Origin: Lobulomyces angularis
Taxonomy: Eukaryota; Chytridiomycota; Chytridiomycetes; Lobulomycetales; Lobulomycetaceae
Assembly (NCBI GenBank): GCA_027604685.1
Contig: JADHYX010000317.1
Coordinates: forward strand, 1 to 26,154
Direction: 5' to 3'
DNA length: 26,154 bases
Shown piece by piece: positions 9,184 through 20,932 of this stretch (within the stretch, counting starts at the first letter, position 1; every line of letters starts with the position of its first letter). The translations under genes were made by a program, and so were the position numbers. Below the pieces are notes generated by a model. That model was not told where the DNA came from and ran no database searches. It was given only the letters and a program-made list of their open reading frames with translations.

Positions 9184-10840
9184 ATGGGTGAAGATCTAGA
9201 TCCATCAAAGCTGCTAGCTACCTTAACCAACGATGTAAGAATTTTTTATCGCTTTAGAATATTTAGCTATGTTTTAGAAGCTAAAACTCCTTCAAAATGA
9301 AGCGCAGAAAAAGTCTAGCAAGCTTCCAAAAGAAATGGAGGACCACAAGTTTTGGGATACTCAACCTGTTGTAAAAAACAGTAAATATAGGATTTTCATT
9401 TTAAATTTTAATATTTTATTGTTAAAGATGAATTGGTAAAAGAAGATGGCCAAATTGAAGAAGTGGACATCAGGAAGATAAGAAAAGATCCATATCAACT
9501 TCCCAGTCAGTTTGAATGGTTTTTGTTAGATTTGAATGATGAACTTGAAATGAAGAACTTGTATGAGTTATTAAGTTTAAACTATGTTGAAGATGATGAC
9601 GCCATGTTTAGATTTAACTATACAAGTGAATTTTTAAAATGGTATGTAGTTGTTAATTTTGTATTAACTTTTTTTTAGGGCCCTACTTCCTCCTGGATGG
9701 AAAAAAGAATGGCATTTAGGTGTTAGAGTAAAAGAAAACAAGAAATTGGTAGCTTTTATCAGTGGAATTCCAGCACATATGAGAATCAGAGATCAGTAAG
9801 GATGGAATACTAACGAACTTTACTAATATGAATGTATAGTGAACAGCAAATAGTGGAGATAAACTTTTTATGTGTTCACAAGAAATTAAGACAAAAGAGA
9901 TTAGCCCCAGTTTTGATTAAGGAAATAACGCGACGTGTTAACTTATTTGAAATTTTTCAAGCAGTTTATACTGCAGGTTGCTATTTACCAAAACCACTTT
10001 GCACCAGTAGATATTACCATCGTAATTTAAATCCCAAAAAATTAATTGATGTTGGTTTTAGTTATCTACCTAGAGATACTACTATGGCTCGTATTTATAT
10101 CATTTGGATGTTTTTGAATTTAATTTTTTATTTTTATTTTAGGTCAAATCAAAAATTATCAGGTTCCCAAAGAAACATTTATTAAAGGATTTCGAAAAAT
10201 GGAAATGAAAGATTGTAAACAAGTCCTTAAACTGCTCAATGACTATTTCAAAATGAAAAATTTGGAATTCTATCCTGTGTTTACTTTGGGGGACATAAAG
10301 CATTGGTTTTTGCCGATTGAAAATGTGGTTTATACTTATGTAGTGGAGGTATCTACTAATAAACCAATTTTTTTGTTTAATTAATCTCACCATAATAATT
10401 TTTTGTTCCAATTAGAATCCAAAAACTCATTTAATTGACCAATTTGTCAGTTTTTATAATTTACCGTCAAGTATTATAAAGCATCCTGTACATAAAATTT
10501 TAAATGCAGCTTACCTATTTTATTATGTACCAAAAAAATTTGATGAAAACGAATCTCCCAGAGAGGGAGAGGAAGATATTTCAATTTGGGAAGGAAAGTA
10601 TTTGAAGGAATTAATGAAAGATGCATTGATTAGTGCAAAATTGGTATCCATACAAATATTGACAATTATTAATAATCTTAGGCTGATTTTGATGTGTTTA
10701 ACTGTTTGGATATATTGGATAATCACCTATTTTTAGATGAACTTAAGTTTGGTAGAGGAGATGGTAGTCTTCATTACTATATGTACAATTACAGGTGTAG
10801 AAATGTTTTACCAGAAAAGTTAGGTTTGGTTATGCTTTAG
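9184..10840 (+). CDS. NMT1: Glycylpeptide N-tetradecanoyltransferase (N-myristoyltransferase)
   Basis: Eight exons (9184-9234, 9278-9380, 9428-9641, 9679-9795, 9840-10090, 10143-10348, 10416-10643, 10682-10840) splice to 442 residues; introns are 37-67 bases and every phase matches. The enzyme moves myristate from myristoyl-CoA to the N-terminal glycine of proteins in the cytosol. Family signatures are clear: HKFWDTQPV at 40-48, the LPPGW and [18 protein letters not shown] block at 126-154, [15 protein letters not shown] at 168 onward in the acyl-CoA site, KEITRRVN, the YTAG...RYYHR.LN segment, and the C-terminus GLVML, whose terminal carboxylate acts in catalysis. Length is usual for fungal NMTs. 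The fourth intron contains the exact branch site TACTAAC (9808-9814). Confidence 0.96.
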
Positions 10841-10872
10841 AGTATACAAATTAAATAGTGACCTTAGTGTTT

Positions 10873-10882
10873 NNNNNNNNNN
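10873..10882. other. Assembly gap (ten N)
   Basis: Ten N bases are followed by about 20 consecutive A. The run of A probably broke the assembly. The true gap length is unknown. It lies between two convergent stops, so it should not disturb either coding sequence. Confidence 0.95.
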
Positions 10883-11012
10883 AAAAAAAAAAAAAAAAAA
10901 AAATTAATTTTACAATTTCACATATACAATTTTTAATAAGGTTTTAATTAACATCTAAATTAAATACTACTATAATTAAAGCACATTACTTTTCTACAAT
11001 TTAAACCGTAAC

Positions 11013-13201
11013 TTAATTAAGGTTTTGCTCTGCATGAGTTGAAATAAAAGTTACAATATCAACTCTGTTGTACATTGAAGAAACTTGAAAACAAGTCATA
11101 CCTTCAAAGTGATACTTAAAAAAAAAAAAATCACTTATTTTGAAATTTAAGCTCTTCAATTCAAAAAACTTTACAATTAATTTCACAATGTTTAAGTGCC
11201 CAAATCTAATAAACAAAAATATAAAAAAATTTTTAAAAAAACTATCTTATCTGAAAATAACGGTTACCTGGATGCTTGAAAAAAACATTTAAAAAAAATG
11301 TCAAAATTTCTTAAAATTTTTAATTCAAATTCTTCATTATTTAGTTCTCTAACAACTGCCAGTTTGTTTTGGTAGAAACTGTCGAAAATTAATTTTAACA
11401 AAACTTCACAACAATCATAATGTCCAAATTTGGAAGAATTTTCTAAACTACTTTGTAGAAAGAATTTAACTTTGCTGCTATCTTGAATATTTGAAAATTT
11501 TAGCTTTAATTGGCTAATTAAAAATTTTAAAATTTCCTCTCTACCAAAGTTTGCGGACAGTTGAATAGAATTTCTGCCGTTTCCATCAACTGCCAAAATG
11601 TCCGAACCAAAATTAACCAGAACTTTTACTGTTTTTAAGTGCCCCCTACAGCAAATTACATGAATAATAACAAAACACAAAATATACCATCGCACTGCAT
11701 ACATTAGGGCAGTCGAACCTTTTTGATCGCCTTTTCCTCCTTCTAAATTGACATCTATCCCTTTTTCAATTAACACCTGTACAGTTTTACTTTGGCCGTA
11801 TCCTATTTTTTTTATTTTTACATTAGAAAATAAGTAAGTCGTCACAGTACCATAACTTTTTTTTATTAATACCTGCAGCATAGTGCAGAAGAGATTTTCC
11901 ATCTTTATCCCTTTGAAATATTTTGCTAGGATTAAAGCCATTTAAATTTCCCCCATCTCTTACTACTGCATAAATTGTTCCTGGACCAACTTCATCGTCA
12001 GCAATGGAGTAGTATTCAGAAACAAGCGATTCATTTTCAAAATTGAAATACTTCAACGGGTCTGAAAAAATATCATGATAATCTTCACTTCTGATCAAAC
12101 TACATTCATTATTTGGAAATTCAATTTCTTTGTTTTCCAACTTAACGTAAGAATATAAACTTCTACAAAGTTTTTTAGATCCTCCTATTAATTTAATTTT
12201 GCAAACTAACTTTAGTGTATTAAATTCTTTAGGGAAATCATTTATGTCCAAATAATAAAAGGATACTCTTCCGCCCTCACGTAAGATCCTACCGATTATT
12301 AAAAATATATATTAACTTGATACCTTGAACTTAAGTTTAATAAAGGAAAAAATAAGGACTTGTTTTCATTTAAACGGCAATGTGTATTTTCCCTCAAATC
12401 ATAGGGTATATCAGTTAAAATAGCGTCTACAATATCTAACACTCTAAAATTGTCACTAAAAACAAAAAATTTTTGTTTACCATAAAAAAAAAATTTTACG
12501 CAAATAAATCCAACAATAGAAATTCATCTTCTTTTTTCCTTTTTGAAATATTTTTAATATCACTAGAAATGAACAAATGGTTATTTTCACAAAATCTGTT
12601 TAAGTTGTTTTTAATTGAATTAGAGCCACTGCAAGGATCCATTATTAAAAAAGAGTCTGTCTTATTATTTGGAATTTTGCAGAAGTTAAAGAGCAGGTGT
12701 GAGTGAAAAAAACTCTACAAAATTTCTCATTAATAGTAGATTAAATTTTATTAGAACCATCATTGTAGGTGAAAAAACCGTGCTATTTTCATTATTGGTA
12801 AAATTCTTCAACCTATTGGACAAAATAGGTTTTAACTTCAGTGAAATTTCGCTTCGATTTGAAGTATTAAAAAAACTTAATCTAAAGAACATTGTGTTTT
12901 TCTTGAGTAAAACTGGTTTACAAGAATTATTAAATGAAGTCAAATCCATCTCTGTATAATAATCGCTATTGAATACTTCTTCATTATTTAAATCAAAGTC
13001 ACTTTCAAGCACCAAAAACAAGTCAATTTTTGTTGTTGAATTTTTTACCAACGTTCTTATTGAATCCTTATCATTAGAATTGAATAATGTAAAGCTATCA
13101 CTAATTCTTTCAAAACTAATCTTATTATTTGTTAAAACGTAAAATTCCTCTAAAAAATCATTGAACTTTCTTGTATGGTGTGAAAAAGTTACAAACCTCA
13201 T
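11013..13201 (-). CDS. Trm11-like tRNA guanosine methyltransferase fused to ankyrin repeats
   Basis: Seven exons (13201-12758, 12714-12500, 12455-12324, 12288-11873, 11802-11688, 11645-11268, 11205-11013) give 630 residues. Residues 1 to about 345 resemble Trm11, which with Trm112 makes m2G10 in tRNA: the start MRFVTFSHHTRKFNDFLEEF, a PTMM segment near 145, motif I at D174-P-C-S-G-S-N-S, motif IV at T234-D-I-P-Y-D-L-R-E, then RILREGGRVSFYY at 264. From about 390 to the end lie five or six ankyrin repeats (DKDGKSLLHYAAG, STALMYAVRWGHLKTVKVLV, NSIQLSANFGREEILKFL, FQASRFGHLNIVKLIV, MTCFQVSSMYNRVDIVTFI). Motif I lacks the usual G-x-G pattern and motif IV lacks DPPYG, so activity is uncertain. The first donor (GTTCTA) is weak; the other junctions are good. 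The stop lies 172 bases from the NMT stop, in convergence. Confidence 0.85.
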
Positions 13202-13309
13202 AAAAAAATTTTTTTTTTGGACTATTACTGCAACTTCGATATTTTTTTACAACATAAAACATTTAGTTATTCAAAATTTTTGTTATTTGTGGTATATGAT
13301 TATATTATC

Positions 13310-14392
13310 TTAATGAATTTTTTTTATTTTTTCTAAATTATCATCCAGAAATTTGTTAAATTCCAAAGAATTTTCAAAATAGACAAAATTTTTGTTAAAT
13401 TTTGGAAAACTAAAACCAAAAGGAAGCACATTTCTATTACTTCTTCTTTTCTTAAAATTCACAAATTTTTTTTTTTGTTGTGCTTCCAATAACTTTAAGT
13501 AGGAGATGCAACTATTCACAGTATCCTTTGGTTTAGAAGTTGATGTAGTGCTTCTAGTACGTATTTTTTTTAGCACTGACTGTGATTGTTGTTGCATAGT
13601 GTTCTTATTTTCAGTATCACTAGATTTTTTTATTTCGTTTTCCACAAACTGCTTATTGCTGTTTTTTGTTGGAGAACAAATTTTATACGGTAATTCATCC
13701 GGGTTCAACTGAAAAAATTTGAGTTGATTTTCAATTACTGTTAACTTTCGTATGAAGTTTCCTTTTACTCCGGTCTTCAAAATTGATTCTAAATCTTTTA
13801 ACGTTTTTAATGAGGGTTTTAATTCTTGACCAGAAAAAATAACTCTGTTGGAATTGCTTTCGTCACTCTCATCTTTTGCATTAATATCTTTTTCGTCCTC
13901 AGCCTCCTCTTCCTCCTCGGTATCATCTTCAGTTTTTAGCTTATTTTGACTGTTAATTTCCTCTTGAACTAGTCTATCCTTCTCTAGATCGCGCTTGTAT
14001 ATTTGGTATTTTAAAATTTCTTGTTCTCTAATTCTAGTTCCTTTTTCAGTTTTTTCTAATTTTTTATGTATATTTTCTTGAGAAAGCAAATCACGTTCGA
14101 TTTCTTTTTCAGTAGGTTTCTAAAATAATAAATACAGTGCTGTAAATAATCAGGTAACTAAACATAGAAAATAGGGTAATTTTAAACTCACGATTGTACT
14201 AAAATAATTGTTTTGGTAATTTGAAGCACCAACATCTGGTGTGGATATAATTTCAATTTGTTCACTTATATAATTAGGTGAAACTGTCTGAAAATTTTGT
14301 ATAGAAATTAAAAAGTCTGAGTTAATCCTGATAATGTTGTTACAAGGGTGCTCAGATCTTAAATTTTTTTGTCTCTTTGGCCTTAACCTCAT
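13310..14392 (-). CDS. Unknown charged, partly coiled-coil protein
   Basis: Two exons (14392-14192 and 14119-13310) with a 72-base intron (GTGAGT...TTTAG) encode 336 residues. The N-terminus is basic (MRLRPKRQKNLR). Residues about 70-120 are a charged helical stretch rich in Lys, Glu and Gln that probably forms a coiled coil. A highly acidic run (DDTEEEEEAEDEKD) follows, then a more folded-looking segment around GQELKPSLKTLKDLESILKTGVKGNFIRKL. A Ser/Thr/Lys-rich linker follows, and the end carries aromatic residues (FGFSFPKFNKNFVYFENSLEFNKFLDDNLEKI). The basic and acidic composition suggests a nuclear, perhaps chromatin-linked protein; this is inference only, and I recognise no family. It lies 108 bases upstream of the Trm11-like gene on the same strand. 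Confidence 0.85.
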
Positions 14393-14754
14393 TTTCTATT
14401 AAACTCCGTAATAATGCAAGACTTTATTATTGTATGTGATTTGATTTATTGAATTAGGGATGTTTGAAAAACAGTTGTAAAATTGTTGCCATAATCTTTT
14501 TTTTCGCTTCCTTTTTCAATAAATAGATATACTTATAATTTTTGATATGCATACTTTCATATTTATTTCAAAATATGTATAAGAGATATAAAATTGTAAA
14601 AAGGTTTAAATAAATATATGGCAGAAATTACTAAAAACACTTCAATTTAAAAATCTAGTTGATCTTTGATTTTGCAATTTTAAAGTTATTTGTTCGTACT
14701 TTAAATTCAATAAAAAATTACATATTTACAAAATAATTAAAAATCTGACTTCTT
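14393..14754. other. Intergenic, AT-rich
   Basis: About 360 bases precede the unknown charged protein gene on the minus strand. They should contain its promoter. No motif or coding-like segment is evident. Confidence 0.4.
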
Positions 14755-15685
14755 TTATTTTTTATTTTTTTCGAAAAGAAGCTGTAACACTTTAACTTTC
14801 ATTTCAACATTCTTGAAGAGTTGCACAACTCAACACCAATTTCGAATACTCCTTTTAAATTCGATAGAATTTTGGTACCTCTTATAATGAAAACATTTAA
14901 CTTAAAAATAACTTTTTCAATAAATGACGTACCTTTCGTAGCTCAAGAGTTTTGTTACCTTCCCCACCAACTATGCTAACTATTTTCCATCTGAAATCTA
15001 GGTCAATGTAGATTTGCTTCCAAAATCACCCTCCCTAGAAGCAACAGAACTTGATGAAAATAAGAGATTGAATCCACAGCTTGAGAGAAATTTATTTTGC
15101 ATAGCGAAATTATTAAAAATAAATAAATTTCGGCAAGACTTTTTTGGCCATTTTTTACGATTTCTACTAAAAAATAGTTCCATATCCGATGGATCATCAA
15201 AAAGAGAGCGTGAAAAGAGGAAATGCTAGGACTGGTGTTAAACAAGTTAATTCCAAAAAAAATCCCTACAAATCCATGTAAATCATTGAAAAAAAAACCT
15301 TAAATTATCTTGTGGACTATAAAATAGAAAAATTGGAAAATCCAGCATTTTTAGAAAAATTATCACCATCAAAAAATCCATAACTATTTCTATCAATGCA
15401 AGTTTTTATTCATCATATGCTTTACGTTTTCCTTTTTAACTGAAAATTTCAAACGCCTAATTCGAATATTTAATAGGTTTTTGAACTATAATTTATAATC
15501 AAGGAGGAAGAGAATATTATTTATGTTACAATAACTATTAAACTTACTTCAGAAACTTCTTTAAACCAATTTGCTGCCTCTTCAGGTGTTTTTTTTAATA
15601 GAGAAAAGTAATTAAAAATTTTCCAATACCAAGATGAAGCATAGTCAGAGGTGAAATTTTTGGATTTATGAAAACAACTGTAAAG
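14755..15685 (-). pseudogene. Coding-like pieces, possibly a decaying or unresolved gene
   Basis: Several minus-strand pieces read like protein. Piece one (15685-15548) runs for 46 codons, contains SDYASSWYWKIFNYFSLLKK and PEEAANWFKEVSE, and ends at a perfect donor GTAAGT. Piece two is an open hydrophobic frame from 15245 to about 15050. Piece three (15016-14933) reads QIYIDLDFRWKIVSIVGGEG, then NKTLELRK, and ends at donor GTACGT. Piece four (14880-14755), after a good 52-base intron, reads RYQNSIEFKRSIRNWC, then TGA (14832-14830), then VVQLFKNVEMKVKVLQLLFEK to TAA. Pieces three and four together have roughly the size and strand/helix pattern of a COMM domain, but the match is weak. The internal TGA and the missing links favour a degraded gene; a 21-base intron over the TGA (GTATTC...TTGAG) would rescue the frame but is very short. 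Confidence 0.35.
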
Positions 15686-15950
15686 CTAATCTTCTGCAAG
15701 ATTTCTATAAAATAAAAATTTTGATAAGAATATAAAAAAATTAGTATTAACCTAAATATCAGCATCTGTGGCATCTTTAGAAAGACTCAAACAACATAGT
15801 AGCCTACTGACATTTTGGGAAAATCAGAGATGAAGGAAAAAAAGTAAAAAATTATGTAAAAATTTGGCCTTTTTTTGAAAGTTTATTTTTCCAAATTCTT
15901 CCAATAAAACTCAATACCATAAACAGCTAGAAAGGTAGTGTTGTCCCGAA

Positions 15951-17037
15951 ATGAATCCTAACAAAATTCCTATTCAAAATCGACGGAGTAGAATTCAAAA
16001 AAGCAGCAGTCCAAGAGGAAATTCCAGAAGTAACAGTCCACCGCATAGAAGGACAAGAAGCAAAAGTCCACAACGTCAAAACTTAAAAAAAAGATCGCGA
16101 AGCAGAAGTCTACAGAGAGTTGCGACAAAAAGACGAAGCCCAAGCAGAGAGAGATCAAGAAGTCCCAGAAGAAATAGATCTCGAAGTCCAAGAAGAAGTA
16201 AGCGGAGCAGAAGTCCAAGGAGAAGACATAGCAGAAGTCCAAGGAGAAGACATAGCAGAAGCCCAGTAAGTGCCAGAACATCACGAAATATGGATCCCTA
16301 CCAGAAAGAAATTTTCAGAGAGAACAAAAATGAAGTTTCGAGTTCAGTTAAGAAAAAAGGCACTTTTAGAAAAGATGACAAAGAAAAATATACCAACCTA
16401 GAGCACGATAATAATTATTCAAAAAAGATAGGAGGCGAAAAGAAAGTTGATGTTATGGAAAAGGAAGTTCCTAATTACGAAGTTTCAGGGTAACAACACT
16501 AACTTCTTATATATTTATTACTTTAAATATAGCAAATTAGCTGCAGAGCTTAATACATATAAAGGTGTTGAACTAAAATATTCTGAACCAGCTGAGGCGA
16601 GAATTCCGAAAAAAAAATTTAGGTTATATATATTTAAAGATAATGAACAGATAGATTTATTACATGTTTATCGTCAAAGTGCGTATTTGATTGGCAGAGA
16701 TCGATTGGTAAAAATTTAAAACATGTAGAAAAGTAAATTTTCTAAAAAGTTTTGATAATAAATTTTGAGTTAATTAATATAACAGGTATGTGATATACCA
16801 ATTGACCATCCGAGTTGTTCAAAACAGCATGCAGTTTTACAGTATCGACAAGTGGAACGTGAAGGACAAAAGGTTATTAAACCTTATATCATTGATTTGG
16901 GTAGCTCTAATGGTACAGTTGTAAATAAAGAAAAGATTCCTAATGAGAGATATGTGGAATTACTTTTTGGTGATGTCATTAAGTTTGGATTTAGTTCTAG
17001 GGAATATGTTTTTATGAATGAGGAAGTGGTTAATTGA
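15951..17037 (+). CDS. SNIP1/Pml1-type FHA splicing factor with RS domain
   Basis: Three exons (15951-16489, 16533-16707, 16786-17037) with 43- and 78-base introns give 321 residues. Residues about 10-110 are an RS domain of repeated RSRSP and SPRR units. A charged linker contains DPYQKEIFRENKNE. The family core starts with PNYEVSGKLAAELNTYKGV, followed by EPAEARIPKKKFRLYIF. The FHA phosphothreonine-binding domain covers about 208-315, with its conserved GR (234-235), HPSCSKQH (246-253) and DLGSSNGT (275-282). This is the human SNIP1/yeast Pml1 family; Pml1 belongs to the RES complex that retains unspliced pre-mRNA in the nucleus. RS domains are phosphorylated by SR kinases, which is the likely mode of control. 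The gene converges on the Rax2-like gene, 193 bases between stops. Confidence 0.94.
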
Positions 17038-17230
17038 TGGGATTTTTTTCTAAATCGCCATTTTTGGTAAATACTTTCATTACTAGCGCAAACCAAGGGT
17101 AAAGAAAAATTAGATAGAAATTTTGCACATTACATGCATACTTAATATAATAAGAGTGATAGTTTAAAATAGTTTCTAATTCTAAATCAATACAGAACTG
17201 AAAAATTAAATAAATAAAAATTCTTTATTT

Positions 17231-20200
17231 TCAAAAGTCGATATGTTCATCAAAAGAAGAATCAAAGCTAAATCTTTTCAAATCTTTACTTGTCAACACA
17301 CTGTTCTTCTTTTTACTTTTATTTTTCGTTGGGATAACCTTATCCACTACGCCGCTAGCCGCGTTTCCCCTCCCAAAGCTAAGCACTGGTTCCATTAAGC
17401 TATATAAACTGTCTCTTTTACTATATTCTTCAAACAAATCTCGTTGAAAATTCAGATCTGTAATTGGAAATAAACTTAAGCTGGAGATATCTTCCTTAGT
17501 AACTCCTTTACTCTTTGTGCTCAAAATTTCATCGTCGTCCGAACAATACTTATTTGATTCAGAAATATCCGACTGCTCCGTTGTTGCCAAGTCAAAACTA
17601 AAATCTGTTTGTGGAAATTCGTTCAAATAGATTTGTGGTGGAGTTGCATCCAACTTACTTTTGATAAAATTGTTATTTTTGATTTCATATTCTGAAATTT
17701 CATCTTCTGAACTTTCAGCAACAAAACTTTGATTTAACTTTGAATTTCTCTTTTTCAATGTATTTTCTTTTTCCATCAACTTGTTAAAAATGAGTTCTTC
17801 TACTATTTTATTGGAATCTGAATTCCAGGTTAGCCTTCTATTGCTATTTCTTTTGCTACTGGGGATGGAATTGTTAACATTTAAATCATCAAACAACAAG
17901 AACTCTCGAGAGTCAGTTTTCGAGAAACTTTCCTTAATTTTTTGAGCTTTTTCTTTAGATACGGGATTTAATGGCACTTCCGGACTTTTAATAGCAGATT
18001 TATTAATGGATTTTGAATGTTCTTCCTTCTTTTGCAACTTATTAAATTTATTTAAAGTTAAAAGTTGTAATCTTAGTTTTTCTTGAGTATCTGATTGGTT
18101 TCCTTGCGGGTTGCTTTCAACAAAATTTATGAAGTTGTTATTATTTTTTTCAAATGTAGATCTGATGTTTTGAAACTGAATGTCACTCACGGCAAAATCT
18201 TCATCGTCTTCTATCTCTTCCCCATCCGTGTTATACAAATCAGTTATTTCGGAATAGCCCTCAGAGTCTGTCTCCTCAAATATCTTTACCTCGGAACTAC
18301 TCAAACTGCTAACACTACCATTATTAAAATTAGTATCCAACTTATTCTTGTTATTGACAAAACTAGCTTTCTGATTTTCTGTCACCGGATGTTTTTGCAT
18401 AGGTTTTACATTGTATAATTTCCTTATTTGATCACTATTATTAACCTTTAAATTTTGAGTAGCTGCTACATTTTCTTTGTAGGGTTCATATATACTTGGC
18501 ACTAAAGAAGAGGTTCGTTCTTTAATATCATCAGAATCTTCAGTGGTCTGCTCCAATAATCTTTGTTTTGCTGGGATTAAAGAATCTCTTCTTTTTAATA
18601 AAGAACTCCTTTTCTTCACTAAGTTTCTCTTTTCGTTTGTTTTAGCTACTTTGTCTAAAGATGAAGTCGTATTTTTTATGGATGGTTTACGTTTTATTGA
18701 GCGTTTTTTTAGAGATGACTTATTATTAACGATGTTTTCTCCTTTCTCTGTTATAGTTAGAATTTTGGGTGGGGGTATCAAAGTAAAGGAATTTTTTCTT
18801 CTTGGTGGTGATGCCATTTTTACTGTAACATTTTTTTTTCTAAAAAAAGATAATTTTCTCTTCGGAATTGCAACTTCAGAAGAATCATTCTTAAATTCGG
18901 ACTTCTCAAAAACTTTTTTACTTTTTTCTTTGTTGAGTATTTTATCTTTTTGTTCGGTGATGTTTTTTTTCGTTACTAAATTAACCCGGGATATGTAGAT
19001 ATCAGAATTGTTAGCATTGTTAATATCCGCAGACTTTAATAATGATGGCTTAGATTTCTCTATTTCTATTGCGTTCTTGGAAGTGGCGTTTTTTAGTTGA
19101 TTTTTAGGTCTACTCATTGAATCCAAGGAAGATTTTGAATTTAATGATCCATTTCCACCAGTTCCGTTAGCTGCTGATTTAATTGAGGACGGTAGTTTAT
19201 TTGTATCAGTAGCTTTTGGTCTGCTTAAAGATTCAAGAGAAGTTTTTGAGTGTGAACCAGTTGACTTTACTCTCTTCATGTCAGGATTCTTAAAAAGACC
19301 TTCTTCAATTTCAATATGTCCGGTTTCAATATCACCCAATTTCAGAGGAACAAAACTTTCAATAGAATGAACTGAAGCAACATCGCCATTACGATCCATG
19401 GTCAATGACTCTACTCTTCTGCGTTCCCGTCTTTTAGTTGAGTGTCTCTTCACCAATGCGGGATCTTCAACCTTAGTAATACAAAGACTTTTAAAAATAA
19501 TTATGATGGCAATGAACATGACCACCCCTAACAATCCTATCGTAATCATCGCCCAGCTCGGCAATCCAGGTTGTAGTATTTGATCTCTTGCTGTCTTCTC
19601 TGCAGCTTTATCAAATGCAAGCTTAATGGGATTATTGTTAAAAACTAGAGGAAAAAATCCTTTCTCTTCATTGTACAAGACAGAGGAAAAATTTTCGAAC
19701 CCAAAATAGGGCATATTAAAACTACCAAATAATGAAAGACTAAATTCCGGGTTCAGATCACGTCCAGCCGCATTTAAAGAGTCGTATAACAGTTTTATAT
19801 CAGAACCTTTAGGTAATTTTAATTCATTCAATTCAAATGTGTGTAAGTCAAACTTAAATATATGCTCTTCTTCTGCGAAATTTTGAATACCTCCAATACC
19901 ATGAAAGTATAAATTTTTGTTGTTTACAGTTATTTCGTTAACCGTTAATGTAGTTTGAAAATCATCACTTATGTGCATAAATCGCAAACTGTTTACATTT
20001 ATGGCTGCAATATTTATGTAACTTATTGGATGCAAGTTTACTTCAAATTTTCCACCGATAATTATCATTTCCTTTTATTTAATTTTTAATTTTGTTATTA
20101 TTTATAAAATATGGTGTACTTTTTTTTCTTACATTGTGAAAAGCCACGGAATTTAATATTCCTTTACTATTAAAATCATCCTTAATTGAGAACCATTTTT

Positions 20201-20932
20201 TTTGGAATATATCGTAGAGGCAAATGTTTATGCAGCTAACATCATCGGCAGAATTCGTGAAAGTAAATTTAAAGTTACCAGCAACAGCTACCACTTTTAA
20301 ACTACTGCTGTATTGAATGTCATTAATGTCAACTTCATCAGATGAAGACTTTAAGTCTGAAATATAACATTAGTGATAAGACAAAAATATCAATTTAATC
20401 ACCATTAAACACTGTCTGATCCAAGGAATTAGTTTCTTGATTCCAAATTCCAATGCTAGTTAAATTAAACTGTTTTCCCTGTATCTCGAGATTTTTAACT
20501 TTCCCACCGAACCAAAGAGATTTCGTTGACTCAATCCAAATCATGCAATTCACTGCCAATAAACAAATTAAATATATTTGTTAAATTTAAGTATTTAATT
20601 CTTAGTATACAGTTATTTTTCACAGGTAATTCAAAATTTAATAGTACTTCATTATTCAAATCATCAAAAAAAGTATTAAATATGTTTTTCCTAATGAGCT
20701 TTCCTAAACCTTCTGTTTGATTGTCACCTGTAAAAATATAATGCTTTTTTTGAACTATTTTGTTAAAATAATTCTTGCTCCCCAATAATAATCCATTCAT
20801 AATTGTGGGATTATCCAGATCTGCATGAAACTGTGAAGAATTTTGAAGTTGGGAAAGCGGAAAAGTCAATATGACTGATATTAAATATATATATGTAATT
20901 AAAGATAGTCTAATTAAAGTATTCATTCTCAT
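17231..20932 (-). CDS. Large type I membrane protein, Rax2-like, with long cytosolic tail
   Basis: Four exons (20932-20611, 20552-20403, 20356-20133, 20071-17231) with 58-, 46- and 61-base introns give 1178 residues. A signal peptide lies near the start (LIRLSLITYIYLISVILTF). The ectodomain, to about residue 400, has repeated beta-propeller-like strands (VVAVAGNFKFTF, MIIIGGKFEV, LSLFGSFNMPYFGFENFSSV) and N-glycosylation sites. One membrane helix lies at about 405-428 (SWAMITIGLLGVVMFIAIII), followed by basic residues (RHSTKRRERRR). The roughly 750-residue tail is low-complexity, rich in Ser, Lys, Asn and Asp, with recurring SLESLSRPK-type motifs likely to be phosphorylated. Rax2 marks polarity and bud sites in fungi; the GGKF/GNF/GSF pattern and single helix near the propeller end support that, but Rax2 itself has only a short tail. 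A kelch-type surface protein is the alternative. Confidence 0.85.

Noticed and set aside
11116..11136. Possible 20-base intron GTGA-T(13)-AAG in the last ankyrin exon
   Set aside because: Removing it brings a stop at once. Reading through it keeps the ankyrin repeat in frame.
12473..12959. Plus-strand frames opposite the Trm11-like gene
   Set aside because: The minus-strand frames join with correct phase and carry family motifs; the plus frames carry none.
15014..15229. Plus-strand frame starting LPKSPSLEATEL
   Set aside because: It reads like protein, but no upstream or downstream exon fits, and it overlaps the minus-strand pieces with better splice sites. It is kept only as an alternative.
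15970..16284. Minus-strand frame rich in Phe, Leu and Cys
   Set aside because: It is the antisense of the RS repeats of the SNIP1-like gene; its repeats come from that domain.
17231..20068. Plus-strand open frames such as 18095-18418 and 18543-18998 opposite the Rax2-like gene
   Set aside because: They are mirror frames of the long Ser/Lys-rich coding exon and have no start or splice context of their own.
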